This document shows positions 45,025 to 54,360 of a stretch of DNA of 64,000 bases, piece by piece. Below the pieces are notes generated by a model that worked only from the letters and a program-made list of their open reading frames with translations, made no database searches and was not told the DNA's origin. This DNA is from Bradyrhizobium sp. SK17 (lineage in GTDB: Bacteria; Pseudomonadota; Alphaproteobacteria; Rhizobiales; Xanthobacteraceae). Within the stretch, counting starts at the first letter, position 1, and each line of letters begins with the position of its first letter. The DNA is taken from positions 6,897,001 through 6,961,000 of the forward strand of contig NZ_CP025113.1 in assembly GCF_002831585.1 (NCBI RefSeq). The letters are read 5' to 3'. The position numbers and the translations under genes are program-made.

Positions 45025-47415
45025 TCAGATCCGTCCCAAGGCGGTCAGGATAACCTGAGGCGTGAGCGGAATCTCGGTAATTGTTGCGCCGAACGGCCGC
45101 AGCGCGTCATTGACCGCGTTGGCAACCGCCGCAGCCGCACCCGCCGTCCCCGCCTCGCCCGCGCCCTTGGCTCCCAGCTCCGATTCCAGGGTCGGGGACA
45201 CCACATGGCCAACCTCGATATCGGGCATCTCGCCGGACATCGGGACCAGATAGTCCGCCATGTTGGCGTTGGTCAGCTGGCCGCGCTCGTCATAGACGCA
45301 TTTCTCGAACAGCGCCGCGCCCAGCCCCTGCACAACCCCACCCCGGATCTGCTCGTCAACCAGCTGCGGGTTGATGATGGTACCGCAATCTTCGACAACC
45401 CAATGCTTCAGCAGCGTCACGAACCCGGTCTCGGTGTCGACCTCAAGCCATGAAGCTTGCACGCCATTGGTGAACGCAAAGGGATATTGGCGCGGCACGA
45501 AATGTCGCGTTGCCATCAACTCGGGCTGGATGCCTGGCGGAAGGGTGTCCGGTCGGAAATAGACGACCCGCGCGAGCTCGTTCAGTTCGATACGCGGTAC
45601 ACCATCGTCAGCGTTGACGATGCTGCCGTTGACGATATCGAGTCCGGCCGCGGTCGATTGCAGGATGGCCGCCGCCACATCCAGAATATTCTTGCGCAAG
45701 GCCTTGGCGGCTTGCAGGGCGGCTTCTCCGCCGATACCGGCGCCGCGCGAGGCCCAGGTGCCACCGCCATAGGGCGTATTGTCGGTATCGCCCAGGATCA
45801 CGCGGACGCGTTCCATCGGCACACCGAGCACACTGCCCACGATCTGGGCGGTCAGCGACTCCGATCCTTGCCCCTGTTCCGTGATGCTGGTCTGACAGAT
45901 CACCGAGCCTTGGGCATCGAGCCGAATCGCAACGCCGTCCTGCGAAGAGATCCGCGCCCCGCCGACGCCGTAAAAAGCCGCGCTGGGATTGGTTACCTCG
46001 ATGAAGCTGGCAATTCCGATACCCCGGTGAACGTTTCTGGCCAGCAGCGCCGCCTGTTCAGCGCGCAACGCGTCGTAGTCCATCATCTGAAGCAGCTTGG
46101 CCAACGAGGCGTGATGCGAAAGCTGTTCGAACCTCATGCCCGAAGGTGAGGCACACGGATAGGCATCGTCGGCGATCAGGTTACGCCGGCGGATCTCTAC
46201 CGGATCCATGCCTATCTTCGCCGCGGCAAGGTCGACCAGACCTTCGGTTAACGAGCAGGCGATTGGATGTCCGACCGCCCGATACTGGCACATCACGTTC
46301 TTGTTCTGGAAGACGACCCGCGCCCGCGCCCGATAGTTCGGGGTGGCATATGGCCCACCGACCAGGTTGACCACCTGGTTCGCCTCGATGGCGCTGGTGC
46401 GCGGATACATCGAGTAGGGACCGATCCCCGTGAGGTCATCGATCTCGAAAGCCGTGATCGTGCCATCGGGCCTGACGCCGATCCGTCCTCTGCACCGATG
46501 ATCGCGAGCGTGAATGTCGGTGTTGAAGCTCTCGACGCGGTCGGCCACAAATTTGACCGGGCGGCGCAATAGCTTGGAGAGCGCGTAGGTCGCCATTTCG
46601 TCGGCGTAGATGTGGACCTTGATGCCGAACGAGCCGCCAACATCCTTGCAGACCACCCGGACCTGCGCGTCCTTGAGCCCCAGATGCAGGGCTGCGATGT
46701 TCTGCACCATATGAGGCGCCTGCGTGCCTTGATAGATCGTCAGCCGTGCTTCCGCTGCATTCCAGTCGGCTACAACGGCGCGCGGTTCAAGTGTCACGCC
46801 GGTGTGGCGCGCGAACACGAAGTCGGCTTCGACGACCTCGGAGTTCGACAATGCCTGGTCGACATCGCCGGCATTGAGAGTTCGCTCAAAAGCCAGATTA
46901 TCACCGAGCGAAGCGTGGATGATCGGGGTCGTCGGGTCGAGCGCGGTGCGCATATCCGTGACCAGGTCGAGCTCTTCGTAGTCGACCGTAACATGCTCTA
47001 CGGCGTCTTCGGCGGCCGCGCGACTGGTCGCCACCACCGCCACAACGGCTTCACCCTGCCAGCAGACCCGGTCGACCGCGATCGCGTGCTGCGGCGCCGA
47101 TTTCAATCCCTTCAGGTGCGAGAGCACACCGACCCAGGGCGTGATAACGGCCTCAAGCTCACGCCCCGTGACGATGGAGGTGACACCCGGGACGCGCCTT
47201 GCCGCATCAGCATCGATCGAGACGATCCTGGCATGGGCATAGGGCGATCGCAGGAACACCACATGCGCCATTCGCGGCAACTCGAGATCACTGACATATT
47301 GTCCGCGCCCTTGCAGCAGCCTGTCGAGGTTCGGCCGCGGCACCGTCTTGCCGATGTAGGAATTCGGACGGTCGAGCACCGAAAGCGTGTCTGTCACCTC
47401 GTGGACCATCATCAT
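45025..47415 (-). CDS. Xanthine-dehydrogenase-type molybdenum hydroxylase, large subunit
   Basis: This is 796 residues from the ATG at 47415, overlapping the small-subunit stop (ATGA). Molybdenum-cofactor motifs are in order: VGGSFGIKVHIYADE, ITEQGQGSES, and the catalytic Glu near residue 754 in GAKGAGEAGTAG. It hydroxylates an aromatic N-heterocycle, aldehyde or similar substrate using water. Active-site residues that fix xanthine, CO or quinoline specificity cannot be assigned by eye, so the substrate stays open. Confidence 0.92.
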   Translation of the reverse strand: MMMVHEVTDTLSVLDRPNSYIGKTVPRPNLDRLLQGRGQYVSDLELPRMAHVVFLRSPYAHARIVSIDADAARRVPGVTSIVTGRELEAVITPWVGVLSHLKGLKSAPQHAIAVDRVCWQGEAVVAVVATSRAAAEDAVEHVTVDYEELDLVTDMRTALDPTTPIIHASLGDNLAFERTLNAGDVDQALSNSEVVEADFVFARHTGVTLEPRAVVADWNAAEARLTIYQGTQAPHMVQNIAALHLGLKDAQVRVVCKDVGGSFGIKVHIYADEMATYALSKLLRRPVKFVADRVESFNTDIHARDHRCRGRIGVRPDGTITAFEIDDLTGIGPYSMYPRTSAIEANQVVNLVGGPYATPNYRARARVVFQNKNVMCQYRAVGHPIACSLTEGLVDLAAAKIGMDPVEIRRRNLIADDAYPCASPSGMRFEQLSHHASLAKLLQMMDYDALRAEQAALLARNVHRGIGIASFIEVTNPSAAFYGVGGARISSQDGVAIRLDAQGSVICQTSITEQGQGSESLTAQIVGSVLGVPMERVRVILGDTDNTPYGGGTWASRGAGIGGEAALQAAKALRKNILDVAAAILQSTAAGLDIVNGSIVNADDGVPRIELNELARVVYFRPDTLPPGIQPELMATRHFVPRQYPFAFTNGVQASWLEVDTETGFVTLLKHWVVEDCGTIINPQLVDEQIRGGVVQGLGAALFEKCVYDERGQLTNANMADYLVPMSGEMPDIEVGHVVSPTLESELGAKGAGEAGTAGAAAAVANAVNDALRPFGATITEIPLTPQVILTALGRI

Positions 47416-47897
47416 GCCAGCCGCTCCCCGCGCGCCCTGGCCGTCGCCTCGACGGCGTCCACGATGGCTTGATAGCCAGTACAGCGGCAATAATTGCCGG
47501 AAAGATGCTCCCGGATCGCTTGACGGTCGGGGTTCGAGGTGCGCCTCAGCAAATCCTGGGCCGTCATCAGCATCGCGGGCGTGCAATAGCCACACTGCAG
47601 TGCATTACGTTCGCGAAATGCCGCCTGGAGGTCGGCGATCTCGCCGCTGTCGGACACCCCTTCGATTGTCTCGACCGACGCGCCTTGCGCCTGGACCGTT
47701 AGCATCAAGCAGGCGCGAACGATCTCGCCATCAACTCGCACGGTGCAAGCGCCGCAGACGCCATGCTCACATCCGACATGAGTTCCTGTCAGCTTGAGAT
47801 TCTCCCGGAGGAAATCCGCGAGATTGAGCCGGGGCAAGACGAACGCATCGATGGATTCGCCGTTGACCAGAAGCGAGACCGGTACCGGAGCGCTCAC
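47412..47897 (-). CDS. Molybdenum hydroxylase small subunit, two [2Fe-2S] clusters
   Basis: This is 161 residues. Plant-type [2Fe-2S] Cys are at 43, 48, 51 and 63 (GCEHGVCGACTVRVDGE, RAC). The second cluster is Cys102, Cys105, Cys137 and Cys139 (QCGYCTPAML, YCRCTGY). It carries electrons from the molybdenum site to FAD. It overlaps the genes on both sides by ATGA junctions. Confidence 0.95.
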   Translation of the reverse strand: MSAPVPVSLLVNGESIDAFVLPRLNLADFLRENLKLTGTHVGCEHGVCGACTVRVDGEIVRACLMLTVQAQGASVETIEGVSDSGEIADLQAAFRERNALQCGYCTPAMLMTAQDLLRRTSNPDRQAIREHLSGNYCRCTGYQAIVDAVEATARARGERLA

Positions 47898-48775
47898 TTG
47901 GCCACTCCCGCTTGGAGTTCGTCCCGCGCAAGCAGTGTGGCCACGCAGCGCCGGAGCAGGACTGTGGCAAGGTATCGGCGCATGGCCGCCGTCGCCTGCT
48001 GATCCTCCTGCGGATCGAGTTCATCGGCGAGCGACGTCTCGGCCTCCCGCAGCAAGGCAGGCATGATGGACGCATTGATCAGTTTTCCCGCGGCCGAGGC
48101 GAGCACCGGTCGATCGCTGACCGCAAAGAAGCCGAGCCGCAGATCGGCGAACTGGCCGGCTTCGACAACAGCATGAGCGGCAAGGCCAACGATCGCATAG
48201 TCACCGTGGCGCCGGGCGTACTCCTGAAAGAAGAACGTGGAGCCTGGGCTTGCGACCGGTACCTCGACCGCGACAAGCAACTCTCCCGGCGACAGCGCCG
48301 TCTCGTAGATTCCCTTGAAGAACGCGGTCGCCGAAATCCGGCGCTCGCCAAGCGGACCGCGAGCCACAATCGTGGCATCAAGTGCCACCATACAAGCCGG
48401 CAGCTCCGATGCGGGATCCGCATGGGCGAGGCTACCGCCAATCGTACCGCGATTGCGAATTGCGGGATGAGCGACATGGGCAACGGCATCCCGCAACAAG
48501 GGCGCGTGCAGTGCAACTTCTCGCGAACCGAGCAAATCGACGTGGCGGGTCAGCGCGCCGATGACCAGCACATCGCCTTTCGCTGCGACGCCACGCAACT
48601 CGGCAAGGCCGCCAATATCGACCAGTACATCAGGGGAAACGAGCCGCAGATTCATCGCCGGCATCAGGCTCTGACCACCCGACAGAACCTTCGCCCTGTC
48701 ACCATGCGCAGCGAGCAACTCCAGCGCATTGACGACGCTAGTCGCACGGGCATAGGCGAAAGCCGCAGCTTTCAT
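47894..48775 (-). CDS. Molybdenum hydroxylase FAD-binding medium subunit
   Basis: This is 293 residues from the ATG at 48775 (MKAAAFAYARATSV), with GGGAGG about 11 bases upstream. FAD motifs are AKVLSGGQSLMPAMNLRL and VAHPAIRNRGTIGGSLAHAD. The CO dehydrogenase medium-subunit C-terminal domain follows. First in the M-S-L operon, it passes electrons to an unseen acceptor. Confidence 0.94.
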   Translation of the reverse strand: MKAAAFAYARATSVVNALELLAAHGDRAKVLSGGQSLMPAMNLRLVSPDVLVDIGGLAELRGVAAKGDVLVIGALTRHVDLLGSREVALHAPLLRDAVAHVAHPAIRNRGTIGGSLAHADPASELPACMVALDATIVARGPLGERRISATAFFKGIYETALSPGELLVAVEVPVASPGSTFFFQEYARRHGDYAIVGLAAHAVVEAGQFADLRLGFFAVSDRPVLASAAGKLINASIMPALLREAETSLADELDPQEDQQATAAMRRYLATVLLRRCVATLLARDELQAGVAK

Positions 48776-48944
48776 ATAGGCGTGGCCTCCCGGGCCCAAT
48801 CTGGGTTTGTCCGATTAGAAGGCGGCCCTCCCCGCACGTCAAGTTTGTTTATCGAGTGATTATTTATGCGGCGGGGCTTGTCTTCATGTTGGGAAGGACG
48901 CAGGTTCCCAGCCAACTAAAGTTCTACTCGCAGGGAGGCGGATC

Positions 48945-50042
48945 ATGAAGCTCGGGTTCTTTACGATGCCGATCCATCCGCTCGACAAGGATTGGCGGCA
49001 ATCGCTCCGTGAGGATCGCGAGGCCTTCCTGCTCGCGGATGAGCTTGGATTCACTGAAGCGTATGTTGGCGAGCACGTCACCGACAAAGCCGAGAACATC
49101 ACGTCCTGCATCGCCTTCATTGCCTGGCTCGCCGCCGCAACCCGGCAGATCAAGCTTGGAACCGGCACGATCAACATGCCGAACACCCATCCGGCAGCGG
49201 TCGCTGCATCCGTGGCCATGCTCGATCACATGCTTGACGGCCGCTTCATCCTCGGGATCAGCCCCGGCGGGTTGCTGTCCGACGCAGAAATTTTCGGCAA
49301 TCTCGATGCCGACCGCAACGCGATGTTCCTCGAAGCGATCAACCTGGTTCTCGATATCTGGGCCGGCAAGCCGCCCTATGATCTACAGGGCAAGCACTGG
49401 AACGTCTCGGTGAAGCGGACTCTGATCGAGGACATCGGCCAAGGCATCGTGGCGCGACCTTTGCAAACTCCCCATCCACCGATCGTGGTGACCGCGGTCG
49501 CACCGTTTTCAAAGGGCGTCACGGAAGCCGCTGCCCGCGGCTGGGACCCGATCTCGGCGAACTTCCTGATGCCAGCCTGGGTGAAGAGCCACTGGCCCAA
49601 ATATGCCGAGGGTTGCGAACGTGCGAACCGGCCGGTCGACACCGCCAATTGGCGCGTCGCCAAGAGCGTGTTCGTGGCCAAGGATACGGCAACCGCCAAG
49701 GCCTATGCCACGTCGCCCGACAGCCCCTACGTCTACTACTATCACCAGTTGTTCACGAAGCTGAAACGCAGCGGCCGGCTCGAACTGTTCAAGACGCGGC
49801 GTGATCAGCCTGACGCGGAAGTCACTCTTGAGTCGATCTGCGACAAGCTCATCATCTACGGCACGCCCGACAGCGTGGCCGACCAGTTGCTCGCCTTCCA
49901 CGAAGAGGTCGGCTCCTTCGGAACCCTGCTCTATGCCGGCAAAGACTGGAAGGATCGCGAGCTTGGCCGTCGATCGATGATCCTGATGGCCGAGAAGGTG
50001 CTACCACGGATCAATGCAGCCGCACCTCGTCCATCGGCATGA
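48945..50042 (+). CDS. Luciferase-like flavin-dependent monooxygenase, second cluster
   Basis: This is 365 residues with GGGAGGCGG 4 bases before the ATG. The luciferase-like TIM barrel is seen in KLGFFTMPIHPLDKDWRQSL, YVGEHVTDKAEN, IKLGTGTINMPNTHPAAVAA and LDGRFILGISPGG. It needs reduced flavin, which the reductase at 51625 can supply. It overlaps the deacetylase-like gene by ATGA, so both act on the same pathway. It is divergent from the molybdenum hydroxylase. Confidence 0.92.
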   Translation: MKLGFFTMPIHPLDKDWRQSLREDREAFLLADELGFTEAYVGEHVTDKAENITSCIAFIAWLAAATRQIKLGTGTINMPNTHPAAVAASVAMLDHMLDGRFILGISPGGLLSDAEIFGNLDADRNAMFLEAINLVLDIWAGKPPYDLQGKHWNVSVKRTLIEDIGQGIVARPLQTPHPPIVVTAVAPFSKGVTEAAARGWDPISANFLMPAWVKSHWPKYAEGCERANRPVDTANWRVAKSVFVAKDTATAKAYATSPDSPYVYYYHQLFTKLKRSGRLELFKTRRDQPDAEVTLESICDKLIIYGTPDSVADQLLAFHEEVGSFGTLLYAGKDWKDRELGRRSMILMAEKVLPRINAAAPRPSA

Positions 50043-50935
50043 TCCAGGGAGTTCTCGGCATGGCCTTTACTGATCGCATCCCCTACCAGGCGCAGGTCGA
50101 TCGGCCCAAACTGACGTTACCTGGCGGCAAAAAGCTTGCCGTCTGGGTCATCCTCAATGTCGAGGAATGGCGCATCGGAAGCGCAATGCCGCGCACCGTG
50201 CTCAGCCCACCGATGGGCCAGCCTCTGCTGCCCGACGTACCAAACTGGTCGTGGCACGAATACGGCATGCGCTCTGGCTTCTGGCGGCAATTCAAGGCGC
50301 TCACCGATCGGACCATACCGGTGACGCTGGCCGCCAATGCCAACGTCTGCAACAGCTATCCGCGCGTCGCGTCGGCAGCGCTTGAGGCCGGCTTCGAATT
50401 CATGGGACACGGCTTCGTCCAAGGCCCGATGCACAAGGTCGAAAACCAGGCAGACGCGATCAAGCGCGCCGTCGACACCATTTCCGGATTTACCGGCAGG
50501 CCGCCGCGATCATGGGAAAGCCCGGGCCTGACCGAGACCGAGGAGACGCTCGATCTCCTGCGCCTCAACGGGATTGAATACGTAGCGGATTGGGTGATCG
50601 ACGACCTTCCTCAGGACATCGCAACACCGCATGGAACCGTGACGACGATTCCCTATTCCGTCGAGACCAATGACATCGTCATTCACGCGCTGCAGCACCT
50701 TCCGTCAGAGCAATTTCTGACCCGTTGCACCGATCAGTTCGATCGGCTGTATCTCGAAGGCGCGGAGAATGCCCGCGTGATGGCAATCTCGGTGCATCCC
50801 TACATCACGGGTGTGCCCCACCGCATCAAATACCTGGAGGCCCTGCTCGATTATGTGATCGGCCATGACGGCGTTGCGTTGATGACGGCAAGCGAGATCG
50901 GAGATTGGTATCGAGATCAGATGGCGACGAGGTAG
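50039..50935 (+). CDS. PuuE-like polysaccharide deacetylase family hydrolase
   Basis: This is 298 residues from the ATG overlapping the monooxygenase stop; an internal ATG at 50060 is possible. The NodB-like fold is seen in LAVWVILNVEEWRIGSAMPR, FEFMGHGFVQGPMHKVENQA, GRPPRSWESPGLTETEETLD and MAISVHPYITGVPHRIKYLE. PuuE members hydrolyse cyclic or linear amides such as allantoin. Coupling to a flavin monooxygenase suggests it opens or trims an oxidised N-heterocycle. Confidence 0.88.
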   Translation: MIQGVLGMAFTDRIPYQAQVDRPKLTLPGGKKLAVWVILNVEEWRIGSAMPRTVLSPPMGQPLLPDVPNWSWHEYGMRSGFWRQFKALTDRTIPVTLAANANVCNSYPRVASAALEAGFEFMGHGFVQGPMHKVENQADAIKRAVDTISGFTGRPPRSWESPGLTETEETLDLLRLNGIEYVADWVIDDLPQDIATPHGTVTTIPYSVETNDIVIHALQHLPSEQFLTRCTDQFDRLYLEGAENARVMAISVHPYITGVPHRIKYLEALLDYVIGHDGVALMTASEIGDWYRDQMATR

Positions 50936-50941
50936 TGCCGC

Positions 50942-51628
50942 TCAGCCGGCGACCTTGATCGGCGCGCGTCGGCGATCGGTCGCGCCCTCCGCCATCCTCT
51001 CAAATCCAGCGAGAAAGATATCTAATGCGTCGCTGATCATTTGCCCCTTGTCCTCGAGGACCGGCGCTTCGTAGATGTACTTTCGGACCCCGTAGTAGAA
51101 AATGCCGCCATGAAACACCCAAGCCAGTTCCAGTTCGGCGGCGCTGAGCCGGCTCTGTGTCGCGAGGCCGGCGTCGTGGCGACATTCCCTGAGAATGCGC
51201 GTCAGGATCTTGTCTTTGACCATGCCGACATACCAGCGATTGATGTCGAGGCCCTTCAAGCCTGAGTAGAGATAGATTCTCAGCCATTTCCGGTTGAAGA
51301 TCGCATCGGTATAGATCTCGTAAAACTCTTGCAGCCGCACGCGAAGCGGACGCGACCGATCCGAGAGCAGCTTCTCCCAGCCGATTTCAAGCGGTTCGAG
51401 ATATACCTTGCGGTACACCTCCTTGATGAGGTCGTCCTTGCTTGGAAAATAGCGATAAAGCAGCGGTTGCGTCACGCCGAGCTTGCGCGCCAGAGCACGT
51501 GTGCCGCCGGCAAATCCTTCCTCCGCAAACAGCTCGGTTGCCTGGTTGACGAACTCGCTGCGACGATCATCGGCCGATAGTCGTTTCTGCTTGGTACGCG
51601 CTCGCTTGACTGGCGTCTTTCGGCTCAT
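50942..51628 (-). CDS. TetR family transcriptional regulator
   Basis: This is 228 residues. The N-terminal HTH is FAEEGFAGGTRALARKLGVT, then QPLLYRYFPSKDDLIKEVYR. A helical ligand domain follows. The start overlaps the stop of the flavin reductase gene (ATGA), making it the third gene of the oxygenase-reductase-TetR operon. It probably represses this operon and perhaps the divergent genes of the cluster. Confidence 0.92.
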   Translation of the reverse strand: MSRKTPVKRARTKQKRLSADDRRSEFVNQATELFAEEGFAGGTRALARKLGVTQPLLYRYFPSKDDLIKEVYRKVYLEPLEIGWEKLLSDRSRPLRVRLQEFYEIYTDAIFNRKWLRIYLYSGLKGLDINRWYVGMVKDKILTRILRECRHDAGLATQSRLSAAELELAWVFHGGIFYYGVRKYIYEAPVLEDKGQMISDALDIFLAGFERMAEGATDRRRAPIKVAG

Positions 51629-52179
51629 GATGTCTTATCACCATCGTCCGTAAGAAACCGGCCAAACCCTCCCCGTGCGAACAACAGCGGATCGTTGCTG
51701 CCGTAGGCGTAGGCCTCCACGGCTCCCAGGAAAATGACGTGATCTCCCCCGTAGTAGCGGTTGACGGCACGGCACTGGAAGTTTGCGACCACACCGGAAA
51801 GCACGGGCGCGTCCCCGAGCCCTGGCGTCCAGTTCACCCCTGCGAACTTGTCGCCCGATGATTTGGCGAACTGCAGCGCAAGCTTCTGCTGTGATGCGTC
51901 AAGAACGTTGACCGAAAAATGACTGGCGTTCTGGAAGACCGGCAGCCCCTGCGAGAACATCCCCAGGCTCCACAGCACCAGAGGCGGATTGAGCGATACC
52001 GACGCAAACGAATTGCATGTAATTCCGTACGGCCGACCTTCGGCAGACATCGCGGTGACGATCGTCACGCCAGTCGCAAACGTACCAAGCGCATTGCGGA
52101 AATCACGTGGATCGACCGCCGAACTGTCGCTTGCGAGTTCGCTGGCCGGATCCGGCGGATGTTTGGGTGAATCAGACAT
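51625..52179 (-). CDS. Flavin reductase of a two-component monooxygenase
   Basis: This is 184 residues of the HpaC/NtaB-type split barrel: FRNALGTFATGVTIVTAMSA, CNSFASVSLNPPLVLWSLGM, ASHFSVNVLDASQQKLALQF and GGDHVIFLGAVEAY. No fused regulatory domain is present, unlike the reductase at 11961. It starts 10 bases after the oxygenase stop and should feed it reduced flavin. Confidence 0.93.
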   Translation of the reverse strand: MSDSPKHPPDPASELASDSSAVDPRDFRNALGTFATGVTIVTAMSAEGRPYGITCNSFASVSLNPPLVLWSLGMFSQGLPVFQNASHFSVNVLDASQQKLALQFAKSSGDKFAGVNWTPGLGDAPVLSGVVANFQCRAVNRYYGGDHVIFLGAVEAYAYGSNDPLLFARGGFGRFLTDDGDKTS

Positions 52180-52189
52180 CCGGCTAACC

Positions 52190-53416
52190 TCAAAGCGTCA
52201 GGTTTTCGGACGGTAGTCCGAGCGCCACCCGGCCGTAGTTGGTGCCCGCCGCGTCGAAATTGAACGCGAGGTGCGAGTTCACCGCATGTGCATCACGGAA
52301 CTGGCGCTGTAACGCTCCTGAAGTGAACAGACTGCGCGCCCCGCTCGCTGCAAACATAAGAGAAACCGCTTCAGTACACAGATTGACGGCAAACGCACCA
52401 TCACGCCGAAGCTTGGTCTTGGCCGCGATGCTCGGGACATCGCCGCGCCGGACTTCTGCAAGCACCTCGACGCAGTTGGTGCGCATAATGAGCCGCGCAG
52501 CATCAATCTTGGCCGACGCCTCGGCGATCTTGATCTGCGTGCTCTGCAAGTCTCCTATCTTCGCACGGTTGTATGTCGAGGCGCGGTGTCGCGCGATCTC
52601 GACATAATCATCGAGGCATGCCTGGGCATTCCCCAAGCCCACTCCGGACAATACATAGGGAAACAACGAGAACACAGGAAGCATGTAGAGCGGATTCGGA
52701 TTGACCACACTGCCTGGTGTTGGGCCGCCCGCGAGGTCGTTGACGGTGACCGTCATGTGCTCGGGAACGAAAGCCTCTGTAACGCGAACGTCGTTCGATC
52801 CGGTTCCGCAGAGCCCTGTCGCATTCCAGGTGTCATCGATGCTGTAGTCCCGCCTGTTCAACAGAAATAACCGATACTCGACACCGTCGGCCTCGTCATC
52901 GGAGGCAACCACGCTCGCGAGCATGTTCCAGCCGCATGCTTCTACCCCGGATGAAAACGGCCAATGACCGCTGAGCAGATATCCGCCCGTTGTCTTCCTC
53001 GCACGGCCTGCGGGAAAGACAAAGGACGAAGCGATCAACGCGTCCGGGTCCTCGCCCCACACCGCGTTCTGCGCCTCCGGCGCGAACATGGCAAGCATCC
53101 AGTGGTGGCTCGCAAGATTGGCAAAATTCCATGAGACCGACGCGTCGCCTTGCCCGAGCGCATCAGCGCAATCGACCAGCGCAACATAGTCGAGCTCACT
53201 TCCCCCGACGCGCTTTGGCTGCAGGAGACGGAACAGCCCGCTATCACGAAGATTCCGCTCGGTCTCCGGTGGCAGACGGCGTAACTCTTCTGTCCGCGTC
53301 GCTCGTTCACGCAAGGCCGGCACGAGCGACCTCGCTCGCGCGACCATAACCGAATAGCGATCCTGATCGTGCCCTGGCAGCGCTGCCGCGCTGAGCCCGC
53401 GGTCAACCTCAACCAT
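52190..53416 (-). CDS. Flavin-dependent oxygenase, acyl-CoA-dehydrogenase fold (HsaA/HpaB C2-type)
   Basis: This is 408 residues from the ATG at 53416 (MVEVDRGLSAAALPGHDQDR), with GGAAGAG upstream. The acyl-CoA-dehydrogenase-like fold is seen in LPPETERNLRDSGLFRLLQP, LGQGDASVSWNFANLASHHW, TGGYLLSGHWPFSSGVEACG and WNATGLCGTGSNDVRVTEAF. Proteins with this fold and a neighbouring reductase gene hydroxylate phenols or related rings. The catalytic base expected for true acyl-CoA dehydrogenases is not apparent. Confidence 0.9.
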   Translation of the reverse strand: MVEVDRGLSAAALPGHDQDRYSVMVARARSLVPALRERATRTEELRRLPPETERNLRDSGLFRLLQPKRVGGSELDYVALVDCADALGQGDASVSWNFANLASHHWMLAMFAPEAQNAVWGEDPDALIASSFVFPAGRARKTTGGYLLSGHWPFSSGVEACGWNMLASVVASDDEADGVEYRLFLLNRRDYSIDDTWNATGLCGTGSNDVRVTEAFVPEHMTVTVNDLAGGPTPGSVVNPNPLYMLPVFSLFPYVLSGVGLGNAQACLDDYVEIARHRASTYNRAKIGDLQSTQIKIAEASAKIDAARLIMRTNCVEVLAEVRRGDVPSIAAKTKLRRDGAFAVNLCTEAVSLMFAASGARSLFTSGALQRQFRDAHAVNSHLAFNFDAAGTNYGRVALGLPSENLTL

Positions 53417-53595
53417 GGTCTCTTCCTTCGCTCGACCTTCAGGACGTTTGCGCAGGCGATCCATCGGGCCTGTGTGGCTGAGTTTATCGATCGATCACCG
53501 GAGATCAAGACGCGCAGGCCCGCGTCTGCGAATTCAATGCTCAGAACGCACGGCTGCCTGCGGGCGCCCATTCAGGACTACTGAAACGCAAAGCG

Positions 53596-53621
53596 GCCCG
53601 GCGGCTGTTCGGCCACCGGGC
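53596..53621. terminator. Stem-loop between the oxygenase promoter and the GNAT gene
   Basis: GCCCGG-c-GGC-tgttcg-GCC-a-CCGGGC forms a 9-bp stem with one mismatch. No T-run follows on either strand, so it may be a factor-dependent terminator or a palindromic repeat. Confidence 0.35.
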
Positions 53622-53656
53622 GATCTACGTGATCGAGCTGCTCGAGACGGCTTACC

Positions 53657-54100
53657 CTACCCGGGGGACTTCCAGACGAGTTCCTTCCGCCAATATAGCG
53701 TGTGTTGCCATGCCCAGGGCGAGACCGGCTCGAACAGCCGATATCCCCGTCTGATGAAGTTGTTCGCCGAGATCCGGTTATCGGTCGTGTCCGAAACGAT
53801 CGTACTCCAGCCGGTTCGCCGGGCCCGTGCTTCCAGCGCGCGAGTAAGTCGCACCTGCAGACCGTGACCGCAGTGCGGCATCACGACGCCCACGCGGCAT
53901 AGATATCCAGCGTTTGCAACGTGGGTCGAGGGAACGACGCCCGCGAACGCGATCGGCGCCGCTCCGCGGAAGGCAATCCACCAGTGCCCCTGCTCGAAAT
54001 CCGGTGCGCGGGTCCCGTCGCAGAATATCACGTCATGAAGCTCGGCGAGCGAGTCAGTAACCTCGTCGTCCTGCGTATCGACCTCACGTATCCGGTACAT
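53657..54100 (-). CDS. GNAT family N-acetyltransferase
   Basis: This is 147 residues. The GNAT pattern is present: HWWIAFRGAAPIAFAGVVPS, AGYLCRVGVVMPHCGHGLQV with the acetyl-CoA-binding V-x-P-x-x-x-G-x-G segment, then SDTTDNRISANNFIRRGYRL. It acetylates an amino group of an unknown acceptor. Confidence 0.88.
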   Translation of the reverse strand: MYRIREVDTQDDEVTDSLAELHDVIFCDGTRAPDFEQGHWWIAFRGAAPIAFAGVVPSTHVANAGYLCRVGVVMPHCGHGLQVRLTRALEARARRTGWSTIVSDTTDNRISANNFIRRGYRLFEPVSPWAWQHTLYWRKELVWKSPG

Positions 54101-54191
54101 GCCACGCCTCGAGAGTTCTCAATCTCGGCCACGGTGCCGAGGTTCATGGTCGCCTGCACTTCAATCGGATTTGCAACCTGTCAGCGGCAAT

Positions 54192-54359
54192 TCACTTTCC
54201 CAGCGTGGCCTTGATGCCTAGCCAGACAGCCCCAAGAAAGCCCGTCGCGATAACCGTGATCACCGCCTTGAATGTATAGCTTTGCGCCTGCTCGACGCTC
54301 CGTCGCCACCGCCGGAGGTGCTGAAAATCAGCGCGCATCTGTGTAATCGTCTTCGCCAC
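54192..54359 (-). CDS. Small single-pass membrane protein in the tiny-ORF chain
   Basis: This is 55 residues starting at GTG 54359, with GGAGAAG about 8 bases upstream; longer frames to 54395 overlap the previous gene. It reads MAKTITQMRADFQHLRRWRR, a charged helix, then a membrane helix (AVITVIATGFLGAVWLGI). The size and form resemble phage-derived holin-like accessory proteins, which is only an inference. Confidence 0.55.
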   Translation of the reverse strand: MAKTITQMRADFQHLRRWRRSVEQAQSYTFKAVITVIATGFLGAVWLGIKATLGK

Positions 54360-54360
54360 C

